Assembly (NCBI RefSeq): GCF_013359695.1
Contig: NZ_JABFMU010000041.1
Location: 1-60,665 of the forward strand
Direction: 5' to 3'
Origin: Pseudomonas sp. C2B4
GTDB lineage: Bacteria; Pseudomonadota; Gammaproteobacteria; Pseudomonadales; Pseudomonadaceae
Length of the DNA: 60,665 bases
This document shows positions 18,106 through 26,803 of the stretch, piece after piece. Positions within the stretch are counted from its first letter, which is position 1. The number at the start of each line of letters is the position of its first letter. The notes below the pieces were generated by a model that saw only the letters and a program-made list of their open reading frames with translations, had not been told where the DNA came from and did not search any database. A program made the translations under genes and the position numbers.

Positions 18106-19233
18106 ATGTCGCTGAACCCGGTACGCACACAAGTACGCAGTCCTCTCGCGCTGATCGCCGCATGGCTGCTGACGATCGCGCTTTGTAGCGCGCTGGCGGA
18201 TGCGTGGTGGAAAGCGGGCGCGGCCGCTCTGATTCAAGGCTTGTGCCTTTGGTGGTGCTGGCGTCAAGCACCTGCCGTTGTTGCGCAAGGTGTCGAGGTG
18301 CTCGCGCAGAGCGAAACGCCGAGCGAACAGTCGAGCCTGCGCGAACTGCTATCGAGTGTCCTGCCGCTGTGGGAAAAGCAGGTCGAACTGGCGCGCACGC
18401 AAACGGAAAACGCGGCGGGCGGGTTAACGCAAAAATTTATCGCGATGAGTCGCCAGGTGGGCGAAACCATTGCGTTGAGCTCAGACGACAACGGAGAAAA
18501 TGGCGTTGTCGAGGTTATCCGCAGCGCGCAAGTCGAACTGCCTAAAGCGGTCAACGCCCTGGATGCCACCCGTGCCGAGCGCGAGCATTTTCTGACCGAA
18601 GTCCGCACCCTGGGCAATGTCGTCGATGAACTGTTCGGCATGGCCGAAGATGTCGCCAAAATCGCCTCGCAAACCAATCTGCTCGCCCTCAACGCCGCCA
18701 TCGAAGCTGCCCGTGCCGGCGAGTCCGGGCGCGGCTTTTCGGTGGTGGCCGACGAGGTGCGCAAACTGTCGACCCTGTCGGGTGCCACCGGTGCGCGAAT
18801 CACCGAAAAGGTGCGTGTGATGGGCGGTTCCATGCATGAGCTGATCGAGCACGCCGGCCAGGTCGCCGACACCGAGCAGGCGATGATCCGCGAAGCCGAA
18901 CACATCGTGAACCAGGTCTTGGGCGAGCTGACCCAGGGCATCGACCTGATGGAGCAACGCATCACGTTGCTGCAGACCTCCAGTCGAGAGGTGGAGCACA
19001 ACGTCAATGAAGTCCTGGTGGACCTGCAATTCCAGGATCGGGTCAGTCAGATCACCACTCACATCACGACGGATATGCGTCGCCTGTTCGAGCGCCTGTA
19101 CGACGAGGCGCCCCTGGATGCGCTGGCCTGGCTGCAGGAACTGGAGGCCGGTTACACCACGCTCGAACAAGTGCGCATCCACGGCGGTGAAAGCCAGGCA
19201 CAGGTCGAACAGTCATCCGTGACCTTTTTCTGA
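18106..19233 (+). CDS. Short methyl-accepting chemotaxis protein without sensory domain
   Basis: 375 residues. One or two adjacent N-terminal hydrophobic segments (about residues 10-55) with almost no periplasmic loop lead directly into a cytoplasmic region containing the MCP hairpin tip (IASQTNLLALNAAIEAARAG, near residue 190). There is no HAMP or ligand-binding domain. The C-terminus ends SSVTFF. ATG 18106 has GGGGTGA upstream; GTG 18097 is a weaker alternative. It is the first gene of the chemotaxis operon and may report cytoplasmic or membrane signals to the CheA encoded downstream. Its small size makes a scaffold role possible. Confidence 0.85.
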   Translation: MSLNPVRTQVRSPLALIAAWLLTIALCSALADAWWKAGAAALIQGLCLWWCWRQAPAVVAQGVEVLAQSETPSEQSSLRELLSSVLPLWEKQVELARTQTENAAGGLTQKFIAMSRQVGETIALSSDDNGENGVVEVIRSAQVELPKAVNALDATRAEREHFLTEVRTLGNVVDELFGMAEDVAKIASQTNLLALNAAIEAARAGESGRGFSVVADEVRKLSTLSGATGARITEKVRVMGGSMHELIEHAGQVADTEQAMIREAEHIVNQVLGELTQGIDLMEQRITLLQTSSREVEHNVNEVLVDLQFQDRVSQITTHITTDMRRLFERLYDEAPLDALAWLQELEAGYTTLEQVRIHGGESQAQVEQSSVTFF

Positions 19234-19264
19234 TCTTCCGAAGATAAAAACAAGGGGCAACCTC

Positions 19265-19633
19265 ATGGCAAAGACAGTGTTGATCGTCGATGACTCCAGC
19301 AGTTTCCGGCAGGTCGTCGGCATCGCGCTCAGAAATGCCGGCTACAGCGTCGTGGAGGCGTTCGACGGTCGCGATGCCCTGGGCAAGCTGGACGGTCGCA
19401 AGATCAATCTGATCGTCTCGGACGTGAACATGCCCGTGATGGACGGCATCACCTTCGTCAAAGCGGCCAAGCAGCTGCCGGCGTACAAATTCACCCCCGT
19501 GATCATGCTGACCACCGAGTCGGGCGAAGCCAAAAAGAACGAAGGCAAGGCGGCGGGTGTGCGTGCGTGGGTCGTCAAACCGTTCCAGCCGCCGGTTCTC
19601 CTGGATGCCGTGTCCAAACTAATCCTGCCTTAG
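19265..19633 (+). CDS. cheY: CheY-type single-domain response regulator
   Basis: 122 residues, a lone receiver domain. DD at 10-11, phospho-acceptor Asp53 (VSDVNMPVMDG), Thr in MLTTES and Lys in WVVKPFQPP are all present. No output domain, so it acts by protein-protein contact. It is the second gene of the operon and the expected target of the CheA two genes downstream. Confidence 0.93.
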   Translation: MAKTVLIVDDSSSFRQVVGIALRNAGYSVVEAFDGRDALGKLDGRKINLIVSDVNMPVMDGITFVKAAKQLPAYKFTPVIMLTTESGEAKKNEGKAAGVRAWVVKPFQPPVLLDAVSKLILP

Positions 19634-19646
19634 AGGTGCGACCGCC

Positions 19647-19985
19647 ATGGCGACTATCAGTCACTTTGAATGCGCTGGAAAACACGGTCTGAGTCTGGTC
19701 GGCGAGCTGAACATCTACAGCGCCGCGACGATGCGGCAAGCGCTCTTGCAGGCGCTTGAGCCACACCCGCAGTGGCTGGTCGACCTGGCCGGTATCGAGG
19801 ACTTCGACACCGCCGGCGTGCAACTCCTGCTGGTGCTGGAGCGCGAAGCGGCGCGGCAGAACAAAGTCGTCCATTTCGTGCGCCATTCGCCCGTCGTGTG
19901 GGAGGTGCTCGAGTTGCTCAATCTTGTTGCCGAGTTGGGCGATTCGACGTCGGGCGAGTCCGCTCAAGAGGAGGTCATCCAATGA
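19647..19985 (+). CDS. STAS-domain protein (anti-anti-sigma-like)
   Basis: 112 residues forming one STAS domain: GLSLVGELNIYSAATMRQAL, then the switch region GIEDFDTAGVQLLLVLE. The usual phospho-Ser position appears as Thr (DTAG), which may still be phosphorylatable. STAS proteins in chemotaxis-like operons are thought to couple signalling to partner switching or to CheA, but the role is not established. It overlaps cheA by ATGA. No cognate RsbW-type kinase or PP2C phosphatase gene is present in the window. Confidence 0.85.
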   Translation: MATISHFECAGKHGLSLVGELNIYSAATMRQALLQALEPHPQWLVDLAGIEDFDTAGVQLLLVLEREAARQNKVVHFVRHSPVVWEVLELLNLVAELGDSTSGESAQEEVIQ

Positions 19986-22177
19986 ACCTGGACAGCGCTC
20001 GCGGTGCGTTGGTGCAAGAGGGGCGGGAGTTGCTGGCGACCATGGAAGAGGCGCTGCTGGCGATTGAGGAGCAGGGGTTCAGCGAGGAACGGATCAACGC
20101 GATCTTCCGTGCGGCCCATACGATCAAGGGGTCTGCCGGTCTGTTCGGCCTGGAGTCTCTGGTCAGCTTCACGCACGTGGCGGAAAGTCTGCTGGACCAG
20201 GTGCGTACCGGCGAGCTGTTTGTCGAAGGGGCGATGCTCTCGCTGTTGCTGACCTGTGGCGATTACATCGGCAGCCTCCTCACGGCCGTGGAGGAGGGCA
20301 GCGAGATGCACGAGCCGAACGCGGTTCTGCGCGCCCATCTGCTGGTGCAACTGCAGGAGTATCTGGACCGTACACACAGCGATCCAGGACCTGAAGTCGA
20401 GGCGGCAGAAGCGGGTGAGCCCCAGGCGCAAGAGCCCGGTGATTCAGTCGACAACGCGTTCTGGCATATCTCCCTTCGCCTGTCGGCGGATGTGCTGCGC
20501 AATGGCATGGACCCGTTGTCCTTCCTGCGTTACCTGGGAAAGCTGGGGCGCATCGTCCAGCTGCACACGGTCACCGATCAACTGCCCATCGGCGAGCGCT
20601 TCGATGCCGAAAGCTGTTACCTGGGCTTCGAGCTGGAGTTCGATTCAGCGGCGAGCAAACAGGACATCGAGAGCGTATTCGAGTTCGTTCGTGATGACTG
20701 CCAGCTCAGCATCCTGCCGCCTTACAGCCAGGTTGAAGAATACCTGCGATTGATCAAGGCGCTGCCTGAGTCGCCGCAGCGCCTGGGCGAAATATTGCTG
20801 CAATGCGGCGCACTCACCCCAGCCGAACTCGACCGCGTGCTGGAGCGCCAGCGTCTGGAGTCGGCGCCCGTGCCGCTCCTGGGTTCACTGTTGCTGGACG
20901 ATCATCTGGTGCCCCAACCGGTCATGACCGCGGCTCTGAACAAGCAGAAGCACAGTGAAGACAAGCGTGTTCACGAGCAGGTCTTCATCAAGGTCGAGGT
21001 GGGCAAGCTGGACCAGTTGATCAACCTGGTCGGAGAACTCGTGATCGCGGGAGCCGCCACCAATCTGCATGCCTTGCGACGGGATATGGACATGCTCGAA
21101 GAGTCGGCCCAGGCCATGTCGGTGCTGGTCGAGAGCATTCGCGATGCGTCATTGAGCCTGCGCATGGTGGCGATCGGCGAAGTGTTCCAGCGATTCCCGC
21201 GGGTCGTGCGGGACATCTCCAAAGAGCTTGGCAAGGACATTCAGCTACTGGTCACGGGGGCCGACACCGAACTCGACAAATCGATGGTGGAACGGCTCGC
21301 CGATCCGTTGATGCACATCGTGCGCAATGCCATGGATCACGGCATCGAGACGGCACAAGAGCGCCTGGTCAACGGCAAGGTCGCCAGCGGTTCGCTGCGC
21401 CTGAACGCCTATCACGAGTCCGGCAGCATCGTCATTGAAGTCAGCGACGACGGCCGGGGCCTGGATCGCCAGCGCATCCTGGCCAAGGCGTTACAGCGTG
21501 GCCTGGTGCAACAGGACCAGGCCTTGAGCGATGCAGAGGTTTACCGGTTGATTTTCGAACCGGGTTTTTCCACGGCCGAGCATGTGACCAACCTGTCCGG
21601 CCGAGGCGTGGGAATGGATGTGGTGCGCCGCAACATCGAACAGTTGCGCGGCGAAGTGGAAGTCCTCAGCGAGTTTGGTCGCGGCACCACCGTGCAGATT
21701 CGTTTGCCGCTGACGCTGGCGATCATCGATGGATTCCAGGTCCGGGTCGGCGAAGAACACTTCGTGCTGCCGCTGGAGCAGGTCATCGAGTGTGTTGATC
21801 TGCCGCCTCACGAGGGTCGTCACCACCTGATCCGCCTGCGCGGCGAACCCTTGCCCTTCTTGCGCCTGCGCGAAGTGTTCAGCATCACCGGCGCTTCCAC
21901 CGGGCGTGAAAGTCTGGTGGTGCTACAGCATGGGGCACACCGTGCCGGCCTGGTGGTTGATCAGTTGGTGGGCGAGCTCCAGGCGGTGATCAAGCCGCTG
22001 GGCATGCTGTTTCAGAAAAGTCGTGGTTTGAGCGGTTCGACCATCCTCGGCGACGGGCGTGTTGCCCTGATCCTTGATGTGGCGAATCTGCTCCAGCGTG
22101 CCAACGCGGTATCGGTCGATACGCCTGGGCGCCCCGTGGAAGTTGCACCTGACGTCAATCGCAGTGTGATGAATTAA
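19982..22177 (+). CDS. cheA: CheA histidine kinase with MshEN-like insert
   Basis: 731 residues. Hpt domain 1-110 with phospho-acceptor His46 (RAAHTIKGSAGL); a P2-like segment (about 150-262); an unusual segment at 267-322; dimerisation helices (about 335-400, VGKLDQLINLVGELVIAG); HATPase (about 400-580, with HIVRNAMDHGIE and DDGRGLD); and a CheW-like domain to about 715. Residues 267-290 and 299-322 each fit the pattern [R/L]LGxxLLxxxLVxxxxLxxxLxxQ closely, as in the tandem 24-residue motifs of MshEN c-di-GMP-binding domains. Motif II has His where Gly is usual and the spacer is eight rather than about five residues. The start is set by the ATGA overlap with the STAS gene. Confidence 0.93.
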   Translation: MNLDSARGALVQEGRELLATMEEALLAIEEQGFSEERINAIFRAAHTIKGSAGLFGLESLVSFTHVAESLLDQVRTGELFVEGAMLSLLLTCGDYIGSLLTAVEEGSEMHEPNAVLRAHLLVQLQEYLDRTHSDPGPEVEAAEAGEPQAQEPGDSVDNAFWHISLRLSADVLRNGMDPLSFLRYLGKLGRIVQLHTVTDQLPIGERFDAESCYLGFELEFDSAASKQDIESVFEFVRDDCQLSILPPYSQVEEYLRLIKALPESPQRLGEILLQCGALTPAELDRVLERQRLESAPVPLLGSLLLDDHLVPQPVMTAALNKQKHSEDKRVHEQVFIKVEVGKLDQLINLVGELVIAGAATNLHALRRDMDMLEESAQAMSVLVESIRDASLSLRMVAIGEVFQRFPRVVRDISKELGKDIQLLVTGADTELDKSMVERLADPLMHIVRNAMDHGIETAQERLVNGKVASGSLRLNAYHESGSIVIEVSDDGRGLDRQRILAKALQRGLVQQDQALSDAEVYRLIFEPGFSTAEHVTNLSGRGVGMDVVRRNIEQLRGEVEVLSEFGRGTTVQIRLPLTLAIIDGFQVRVGEEHFVLPLEQVIECVDLPPHEGRHHLIRLRGEPLPFLRLREVFSITGASTGRESLVVLQHGAHRAGLVVDQLVGELQAVIKPLGMLFQKSRGLSGSTILGDGRVALILDVANLLQRANAVSVDTPGRPVEVAPDVNRSVMN

Positions 22178-22201
22178 CTTAAGTCGTCGGAGAGAAATGA
22201 T

Positions 22202-23842
22202 ATGCAGTGGTTCGTGAATCTGAAGTTGGGTGCAAAGCTTATCTCCACGTTCCTCGTGGTCGCCCTGGTCGCGCTGGTCATTGGCCTGGCCGCGGTCATC
22301 AACATCGGCAAGGTCAATGACCTGATGACCACGATGTACAGCGATCGACTGGTGCCGATTCGCGATCTGAACAAACTGGAAATCGAACTGGTTCAACACA
22401 ATCGCCGGGCCTATGTTTCGGTGGCATTGAACGACAGGGCCATGACCACCTTTCAACAATCCGAGAATGCCAACTCGGTGCGCAAGATCGAAGAGTTGGT
22501 AGCGGCCTACCGTCAGACCTATCTGGTGGATGCGGAGAAACGTCTGCTGGAGCAGTACGACCAACAGATGCCGGCCTACCTGATTTCGGTCAAGGGCGTG
22601 ACTGACCTGTTGCTGGAAGAGAAACCCGAAGAGGCGCTGCAACGGCTGCGCGGTGAAACCAAACCGTTGTTCGAAACCGTGCTGAAAACGGTCTCCGGCC
22701 TGGTCGAGGTCAATAGCACCACGGCTGAAACGGTCAACGCCGAAGCCGACCAGATCGTAGCCGGCATCAACAATTTCATGGTCGGCCTGATGATTGGCGG
22801 CTTCATTCTGGCGCTGGCGCTGGGGCTGCTGATCACCCGCATGATCTCGCGCCAGGTGGGCGGTGAGCCGGCAGATGCGATGAATGTCCTGCAACGCGTG
22901 TCGGGCGGTGACCTGACGGTAGACGTGCAACTGCGTCAAGGTGACAACACCAGCATGCTGTACAGCCTGCAACTGATGGTGGTTCGCCTGCGCGCGATCA
23001 TGAGCGATGTGCGCATGACCGCCGACTCGCTGGCCTCCGCTTCGGAGCAAGTGGCGGCATCTTCCGAAGCCTTGAGCCAGAACGCGTCGGAGCAAGCAGC
23101 CAACGTGGAAGAAACCAGCGCGTCGGTCGAGCAGATTTCCGCGACCGTGGCGCAAAACACCGAGAACGCCAAAGTCACCGACAGCATGGCCAGCCAGTCG
23201 GCCAAGGATGCGGTGGAGGGTGGTGAAGCGGTAGGCCAGATGGTCCATGCGATGCGTCAGATCGCGCAGAAGATCAGCATCATCGATGACATCGCTTATC
23301 AGACCAACCTGCTGGCGCTCAACGCGGCCATTGAAGCGGCGCGCGCCGGTGATCATGGCAAGGGCTTTGCGGTGGTGGCTGCCGAAGTCCGCAAGCTGGC
23401 CGAGCGCAGTCAAGTCGCGGCCCAGGAAATTGGCGGCGTGGCGACCGACAGCGTCACCCTGGCCGAGCGTGCGGGCCAATTGCTGGATCAAATGGTGCCG
23501 TCGATTCGCAAGACCGCTGACCTGGTGCAGGAAATCACCGCGGCTTCCCGCGAGCAGAACACCGGGCTTGAGCAAATCAATCTGGCGGTCAGCCAGTTGG
23601 CGCAGACCACCCAGGTCAACGCTTCGGCCTCCGAGGAGTTGTCGTCCACTTCAGAAGAAATGAGCACCCAGGCGGTGCAACTGCAAGAGATGATTCAGTT
23701 CTTCCGGATTGGCGATGAAACCTTGAAGAAGGCGAGCCAGACGCTGGCCCCCGTGCGCAGACCGCAACGGGCCGAAGTGATTCCGATGCGACGTCCTTCG
23801 CAGGAAGAGATCGTCGATGAAGCAGCGTTCACTCGATTCTAA
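22202..23842 (+). CDS. Methyl-accepting chemotaxis protein with four-helix-bundle sensor
   Basis: 546 residues. TM1 (about 10-32), a periplasmic helical domain of about 155 residues resembling the 4HB_MCP fold, TM2 (about 192-213), HAMP (about 214-268) and a long signalling coiled coil. The hairpin tip IDDIAYQTNLLALNAAIEAA lies near residue 365. Methylation helices such as SASEQVAASSEALSQNASEQ flank it. GGAGAG precedes the ATG. It sits between cheA and cheW and is the main candidate ligand sensor of this pathway. Confidence 0.95.
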   Translation: MQWFVNLKLGAKLISTFLVVALVALVIGLAAVINIGKVNDLMTTMYSDRLVPIRDLNKLEIELVQHNRRAYVSVALNDRAMTTFQQSENANSVRKIEELVAAYRQTYLVDAEKRLLEQYDQQMPAYLISVKGVTDLLLEEKPEEALQRLRGETKPLFETVLKTVSGLVEVNSTTAETVNAEADQIVAGINNFMVGLMIGGFILALALGLLITRMISRQVGGEPADAMNVLQRVSGGDLTVDVQLRQGDNTSMLYSLQLMVVRLRAIMSDVRMTADSLASASEQVAASSEALSQNASEQAANVEETSASVEQISATVAQNTENAKVTDSMASQSAKDAVEGGEAVGQMVHAMRQIAQKISIIDDIAYQTNLLALNAAIEAARAGDHGKGFAVVAAEVRKLAERSQVAAQEIGGVATDSVTLAERAGQLLDQMVPSIRKTADLVQEITAASREQNTGLEQINLAVSQLAQTTQVNASASEELSSTSEEMSTQAVQLQEMIQFFRIGDETLKKASQTLAPVRRPQRAEVIPMRRPSQEEIVDEAAFTRF

Positions 23843-23854
23843 GAGGCTGTCGTC

Positions 23855-24382
23855 ATGTCATCGTCAACACTGAATCAGAGCCGCGTGCCGGCTCTGCAAG
23901 ATGCGCCGCTGATCCAGCAGTTCCTCACACTCACATTGGGGGAGGAACTGTACGCGCTGCCCATCGAACATATCCGCGAAATCATCGAGTTCGGCGGCCT
24001 GACAAAAATCCCGATGATGCCGGCTTTTTTGCGGGGGGTGATCAACCTTCGCGGGGCCGTGGTACCGGTGGTCGACCTGTCGCTTCGCTTCGGTTACGAG
24101 CGAACGGTGATTGGTCGGCGTACCTGCATCGTGATCGTCGAAGTGGTGCAGGAAGACGAAGCCCAGATGCTCGGCATCATTGTCGACGCGGTCAACGAAG
24201 TGTTGGCCGTCGATGCCGATCAGGTGGATGCGCGACCGACTTTCGGCGCACGCATCCGCGCCGATTTCATCGCCGGCATCCTCAGTCAGAACGAACAGTT
24301 CGTCATCGTCCTCGATATTCGCCAGGTCTTGTCGGTAGACGAAATCCGCGAATTGGTGGGTATGACTTCGCTCGACAAATAG
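23855..24382 (+). CDS. cheW: CheW coupling protein
   Basis: 175 residues, CheW fold throughout: FLTLTLGEELYALPIEHIRE, then FLRGVINLRGAVVPVVDLSL and GIIVDAVNEVL. It bridges chemoreceptors and CheA. Only 12 bases separate it from the upstream MCP gene and 10 from cheR, consistent with a single transcript. Confidence 0.95.
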   Translation: MSSSTLNQSRVPALQDAPLIQQFLTLTLGEELYALPIEHIREIIEFGGLTKIPMMPAFLRGVINLRGAVVPVVDLSLRFGYERTVIGRRTCIVIVEVVQEDEAQMLGIIVDAVNEVLAVDADQVDARPTFGARIRADFIAGILSQNEQFVIVLDIRQVLSVDEIRELVGMTSLDK

Positions 24383-24392
24383 GAAGCAGTAC

Positions 24393-25229
24393 ATGGCAGT
24401 CGAGAGTGCGGGTACGGCAATGGTTTCGTCCATCAGCGATCAGGAATTCGGTCTGTTCCAACGGTTTTTCCATGAGCGGATCGGGCTTCAGTTGACCACG
24501 GTGAAAAAACCGTTGCTGTGTGGCCGGCTGGCGAAGCGACTGAACGCATTGGGGTTGGACAACTACCGCGCTTATTACAATTTGCTGGTGTCGAAGGCGG
24601 GCGCGGAGGAGCGCGAAACGGCCATCGACCTGATCACCACCCATGAAACCTACTTCTTCCGTGAGCCCAAGCATTTCGAGCTGCTACAGAACAAAGTGAT
24701 TCCCGCGCTGCACGCCAGCCCGGATTTGCGGGTGTGGAGCGCCGCCAGTTCGACGGGGGAGGAGGCCTATACCCTGGCCATGATTCTCGACAGTTTTCGC
24801 TCGCCGAAACCCTGGTCGATTACCGCGTCCGATATCAGCCGTCAGGTGCTGATCAATGCCCAGCGCGGGTTGTACCCGATGAGTCGTGGCGAGCGCATCC
24901 CTGCGCCTTATCTCAAACGTTATTGCCTGCGGGGCACCGGGCGTTATTCGGGGTATTTCCTGGTGGAAGCCGCGTTGCGTGAACGCGTGCAGTTCATACC
25001 GGGAAACCTGACGCAACAGGACAACACCCTGGGGTTATTCGATGTGATTTTGCTGCGCAATGTGCTGATTTATTTCGACCCGCCGACCAAGTTGCTGGTG
25101 CTGCGCAATGTGGTGGAGCGGTTGAAGCCGGGTGGCTGGCTGATGGTCGGTCATTCCGAGTCCCTACATGACACGCACCTGGCATTGGAACTGGTCACAC
25201 CCTCGGTTTATCGCAAGGTCGGCGTATGA
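24393..25229 (+). CDS. cheR: CheR chemoreceptor methyltransferase
   Basis: 278 residues. The N-terminal helical domain (about 10-80) and the SAM-dependent methyltransferase domain are both present: THETYFFREPKHFELL, SAASSTGEEAYTLAMIL for SAM binding, and LLRNVLIYFD. It methylates Glu residues on chemoreceptors to set adaptation. GGAAG lies seven bases before the ATG. The stop overlaps the cheD start (ATGA). No TPR extension, so it is the plain CheR type. Confidence 0.95.
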   Translation: MAVESAGTAMVSSISDQEFGLFQRFFHERIGLQLTTVKKPLLCGRLAKRLNALGLDNYRAYYNLLVSKAGAEERETAIDLITTHETYFFREPKHFELLQNKVIPALHASPDLRVWSAASSTGEEAYTLAMILDSFRSPKPWSITASDISRQVLINAQRGLYPMSRGERIPAPYLKRYCLRGTGRYSGYFLVEAALRERVQFIPGNLTQQDNTLGLFDVILLRNVLIYFDPPTKLLVLRNVVERLKPGGWLMVGHSESLHDTHLALELVTPSVYRKVGV

Positions 25230-25723
25230 GCGAAAAACTGTTCATCAAACCGGGCGGCTGGTTTTTCGGCGGTGGCGACTGTCAGGTCGAAACGGTGCTG
25301 GGTTCTTGCGTCACGATCACGCTGTGGCATCCGGCGCACAAGCTGGGCGGGTTGTGCCATTTCATGCTGCCTAACCGGCTGCGTGACTCGGTGCAGAGGC
25401 TCGACGGCCGTTATGGCGAGGAGGCCATTCTCTGGTTGAAAGGCCAGGCTTGGGCGAACGGTCTGGACATTCGTGACTGTGAAGCCAAGCTGTTCGGTGG
25501 CGCGCGGGCCCTGGTAGGCGCCCAAGGGCATCAGAGTGTCGGCTTGCGTAATATTCGATTCGCCGAGCAATGCCTGCGTGCCGAAGGTGTCGCCCTGGTC
25601 AGCTCTGATCTGGGAGGGCAGGGGCATCGCTACCTTCGATTCGATCTGTCCAACGGTGACGTCTGGGTACGACACGGGGCGCCTTTGGCGTTGCCCGCCA
25701 GCTGGGGGAGGACGGTGCAATGA
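25226..25723 (+). CDS. cheD: CheD chemoreceptor glutamine deamidase
   Basis: 165 residues. The catalytic Cys is in VLGSCVTITLW and the His in GGLCHFMLPN; a Thr in the same loop completes the triad. CheD deamidates receptor Gln to Glu so that CheR and CheB can act on those sites. It overlaps cheR upstream and cheB downstream by four bases each. Family length is normal. Confidence 0.94.
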   Translation: MSEKLFIKPGGWFFGGGDCQVETVLGSCVTITLWHPAHKLGGLCHFMLPNRLRDSVQRLDGRYGEEAILWLKGQAWANGLDIRDCEAKLFGGARALVGAQGHQSVGLRNIRFAEQCLRAEGVALVSSDLGGQGHRYLRFDLSNGDVWVRHGAPLALPASWGRTVQ

Positions 25724-26787
25724 CGATCAAGGTCATGATCGTCGATGACTCCGCTGTCATGCGCCAGGTCATGCAGGAACTGTTGTCCGGTCATAAAGAT
25801 ATCGAGGTGATCGGGACGGCCATCGATCCGCTGCTGGCCTTGCAGAAAATGCAGGGCAACTGGCCGGACGTGATTGTGCTGGATGTGGAGATGCCGCGCA
25901 TGGACGGTATCACCTTCCTTCGCCAGATCATGGCCACTCGACCGACGCCCGTGGTGATCTGTTCCACACTGACCGAAAAGGGCGCCGATGTAACGCTCCA
26001 GGCGCTGGCGGCCGGCGCGGTCGAAGTCATCGCCAAGCCGACGGTGGGCTTGCGCGACTTTCTTCAGCAAAGCGCTCATGAGTTGGTGACAGCCATCCGC
26101 ACGGCTGCCCAGGCGCGCCCGCGTCGCAGCCGAAACGAAGCAGCCAGCGACAGGGCGCCGGCGGTGCGACTGATGACTGACGCGTTGCCAGCCTCGGCCG
26201 TTGCCCTTCAAAGCCTGCGCACGACGCAAAAAATTGCGGTGCTGGGGACGTCGACGGGCGGAACACAGGCACTGGAACTCATTCTGCGAGAACTGGGTGT
26301 CACCTGCCCGGCGATTGCCATTGTCCAGCACATGCCCGAGCGCTTTACCCGCAGTTTTGCCGAACGCCTGAACTCGCTCTGTGCCATTGAAGTGCGCGAA
26401 GCGCGCGACGGTGATCGTCTGTTGCCTGGCCTGGCGCTGATTGCACCCGGCGGGCGGCACATGCTGATCAAGCGCAGCGGCGCGCAGTATTACGTAGAGG
26501 TCAAGGACGGGCCGCTGGTCAGCAGGCACCGGCCTTCAGTCGATGTGCTGTTTCGCTCCGCCGCCCAACAGGCCGGCAGCAATGTGCTGGGGGTGATCAT
26601 GACCGGCATGGGGGACGATGGTGCTCGGGGAATGAAAGAAATGTTCGATGCCAAGGCGCGTACCTACGCGCAGGACGAGGACAGTTGTGTGGTGTTCGGC
26701 ATGCCCAAGGAAGCCATCAAACTGGGAGGGGCCGAGCAGGTCATAGCGCTCGACGCCATTGCGGCGTTGTTGATGGGTTGGCAGTGA
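25720..26787 (+). CDS. cheB: CheB receptor methylesterase/glutaminase response regulator
   Basis: 355 residues. The receiver domain (about 1-125) has DDSAVMR and LDVEMPRMDGITF; a linker follows, and the C-terminal esterase (about 165-350) carries Ser178 (GTSTGGTQAL), His204 (QHMPERFT) and Asp300 (TGMGDDGARGM). It removes methyl groups from receptors when phosphorylated by CheA. Sixteen bases separate it from the EAL response-regulator gene that closes the operon. Confidence 0.95.
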   Translation: MTIKVMIVDDSAVMRQVMQELLSGHKDIEVIGTAIDPLLALQKMQGNWPDVIVLDVEMPRMDGITFLRQIMATRPTPVVICSTLTEKGADVTLQALAAGAVEVIAKPTVGLRDFLQQSAHELVTAIRTAAQARPRRSRNEAASDRAPAVRLMTDALPASAVALQSLRTTQKIAVLGTSTGGTQALELILRELGVTCPAIAIVQHMPERFTRSFAERLNSLCAIEVREARDGDRLLPGLALIAPGGRHMLIKRSGAQYYVEVKDGPLVSRHRPSVDVLFRSAAQQAGSNVLGVIMTGMGDDGARGMKEMFDAKARTYAQDEDSCVVFGMPKEAIKLGGAEQVIALDAIAALLMGWQ

Positions 26788-26803
26788 GACGAGAGGGATG
26801 GTT

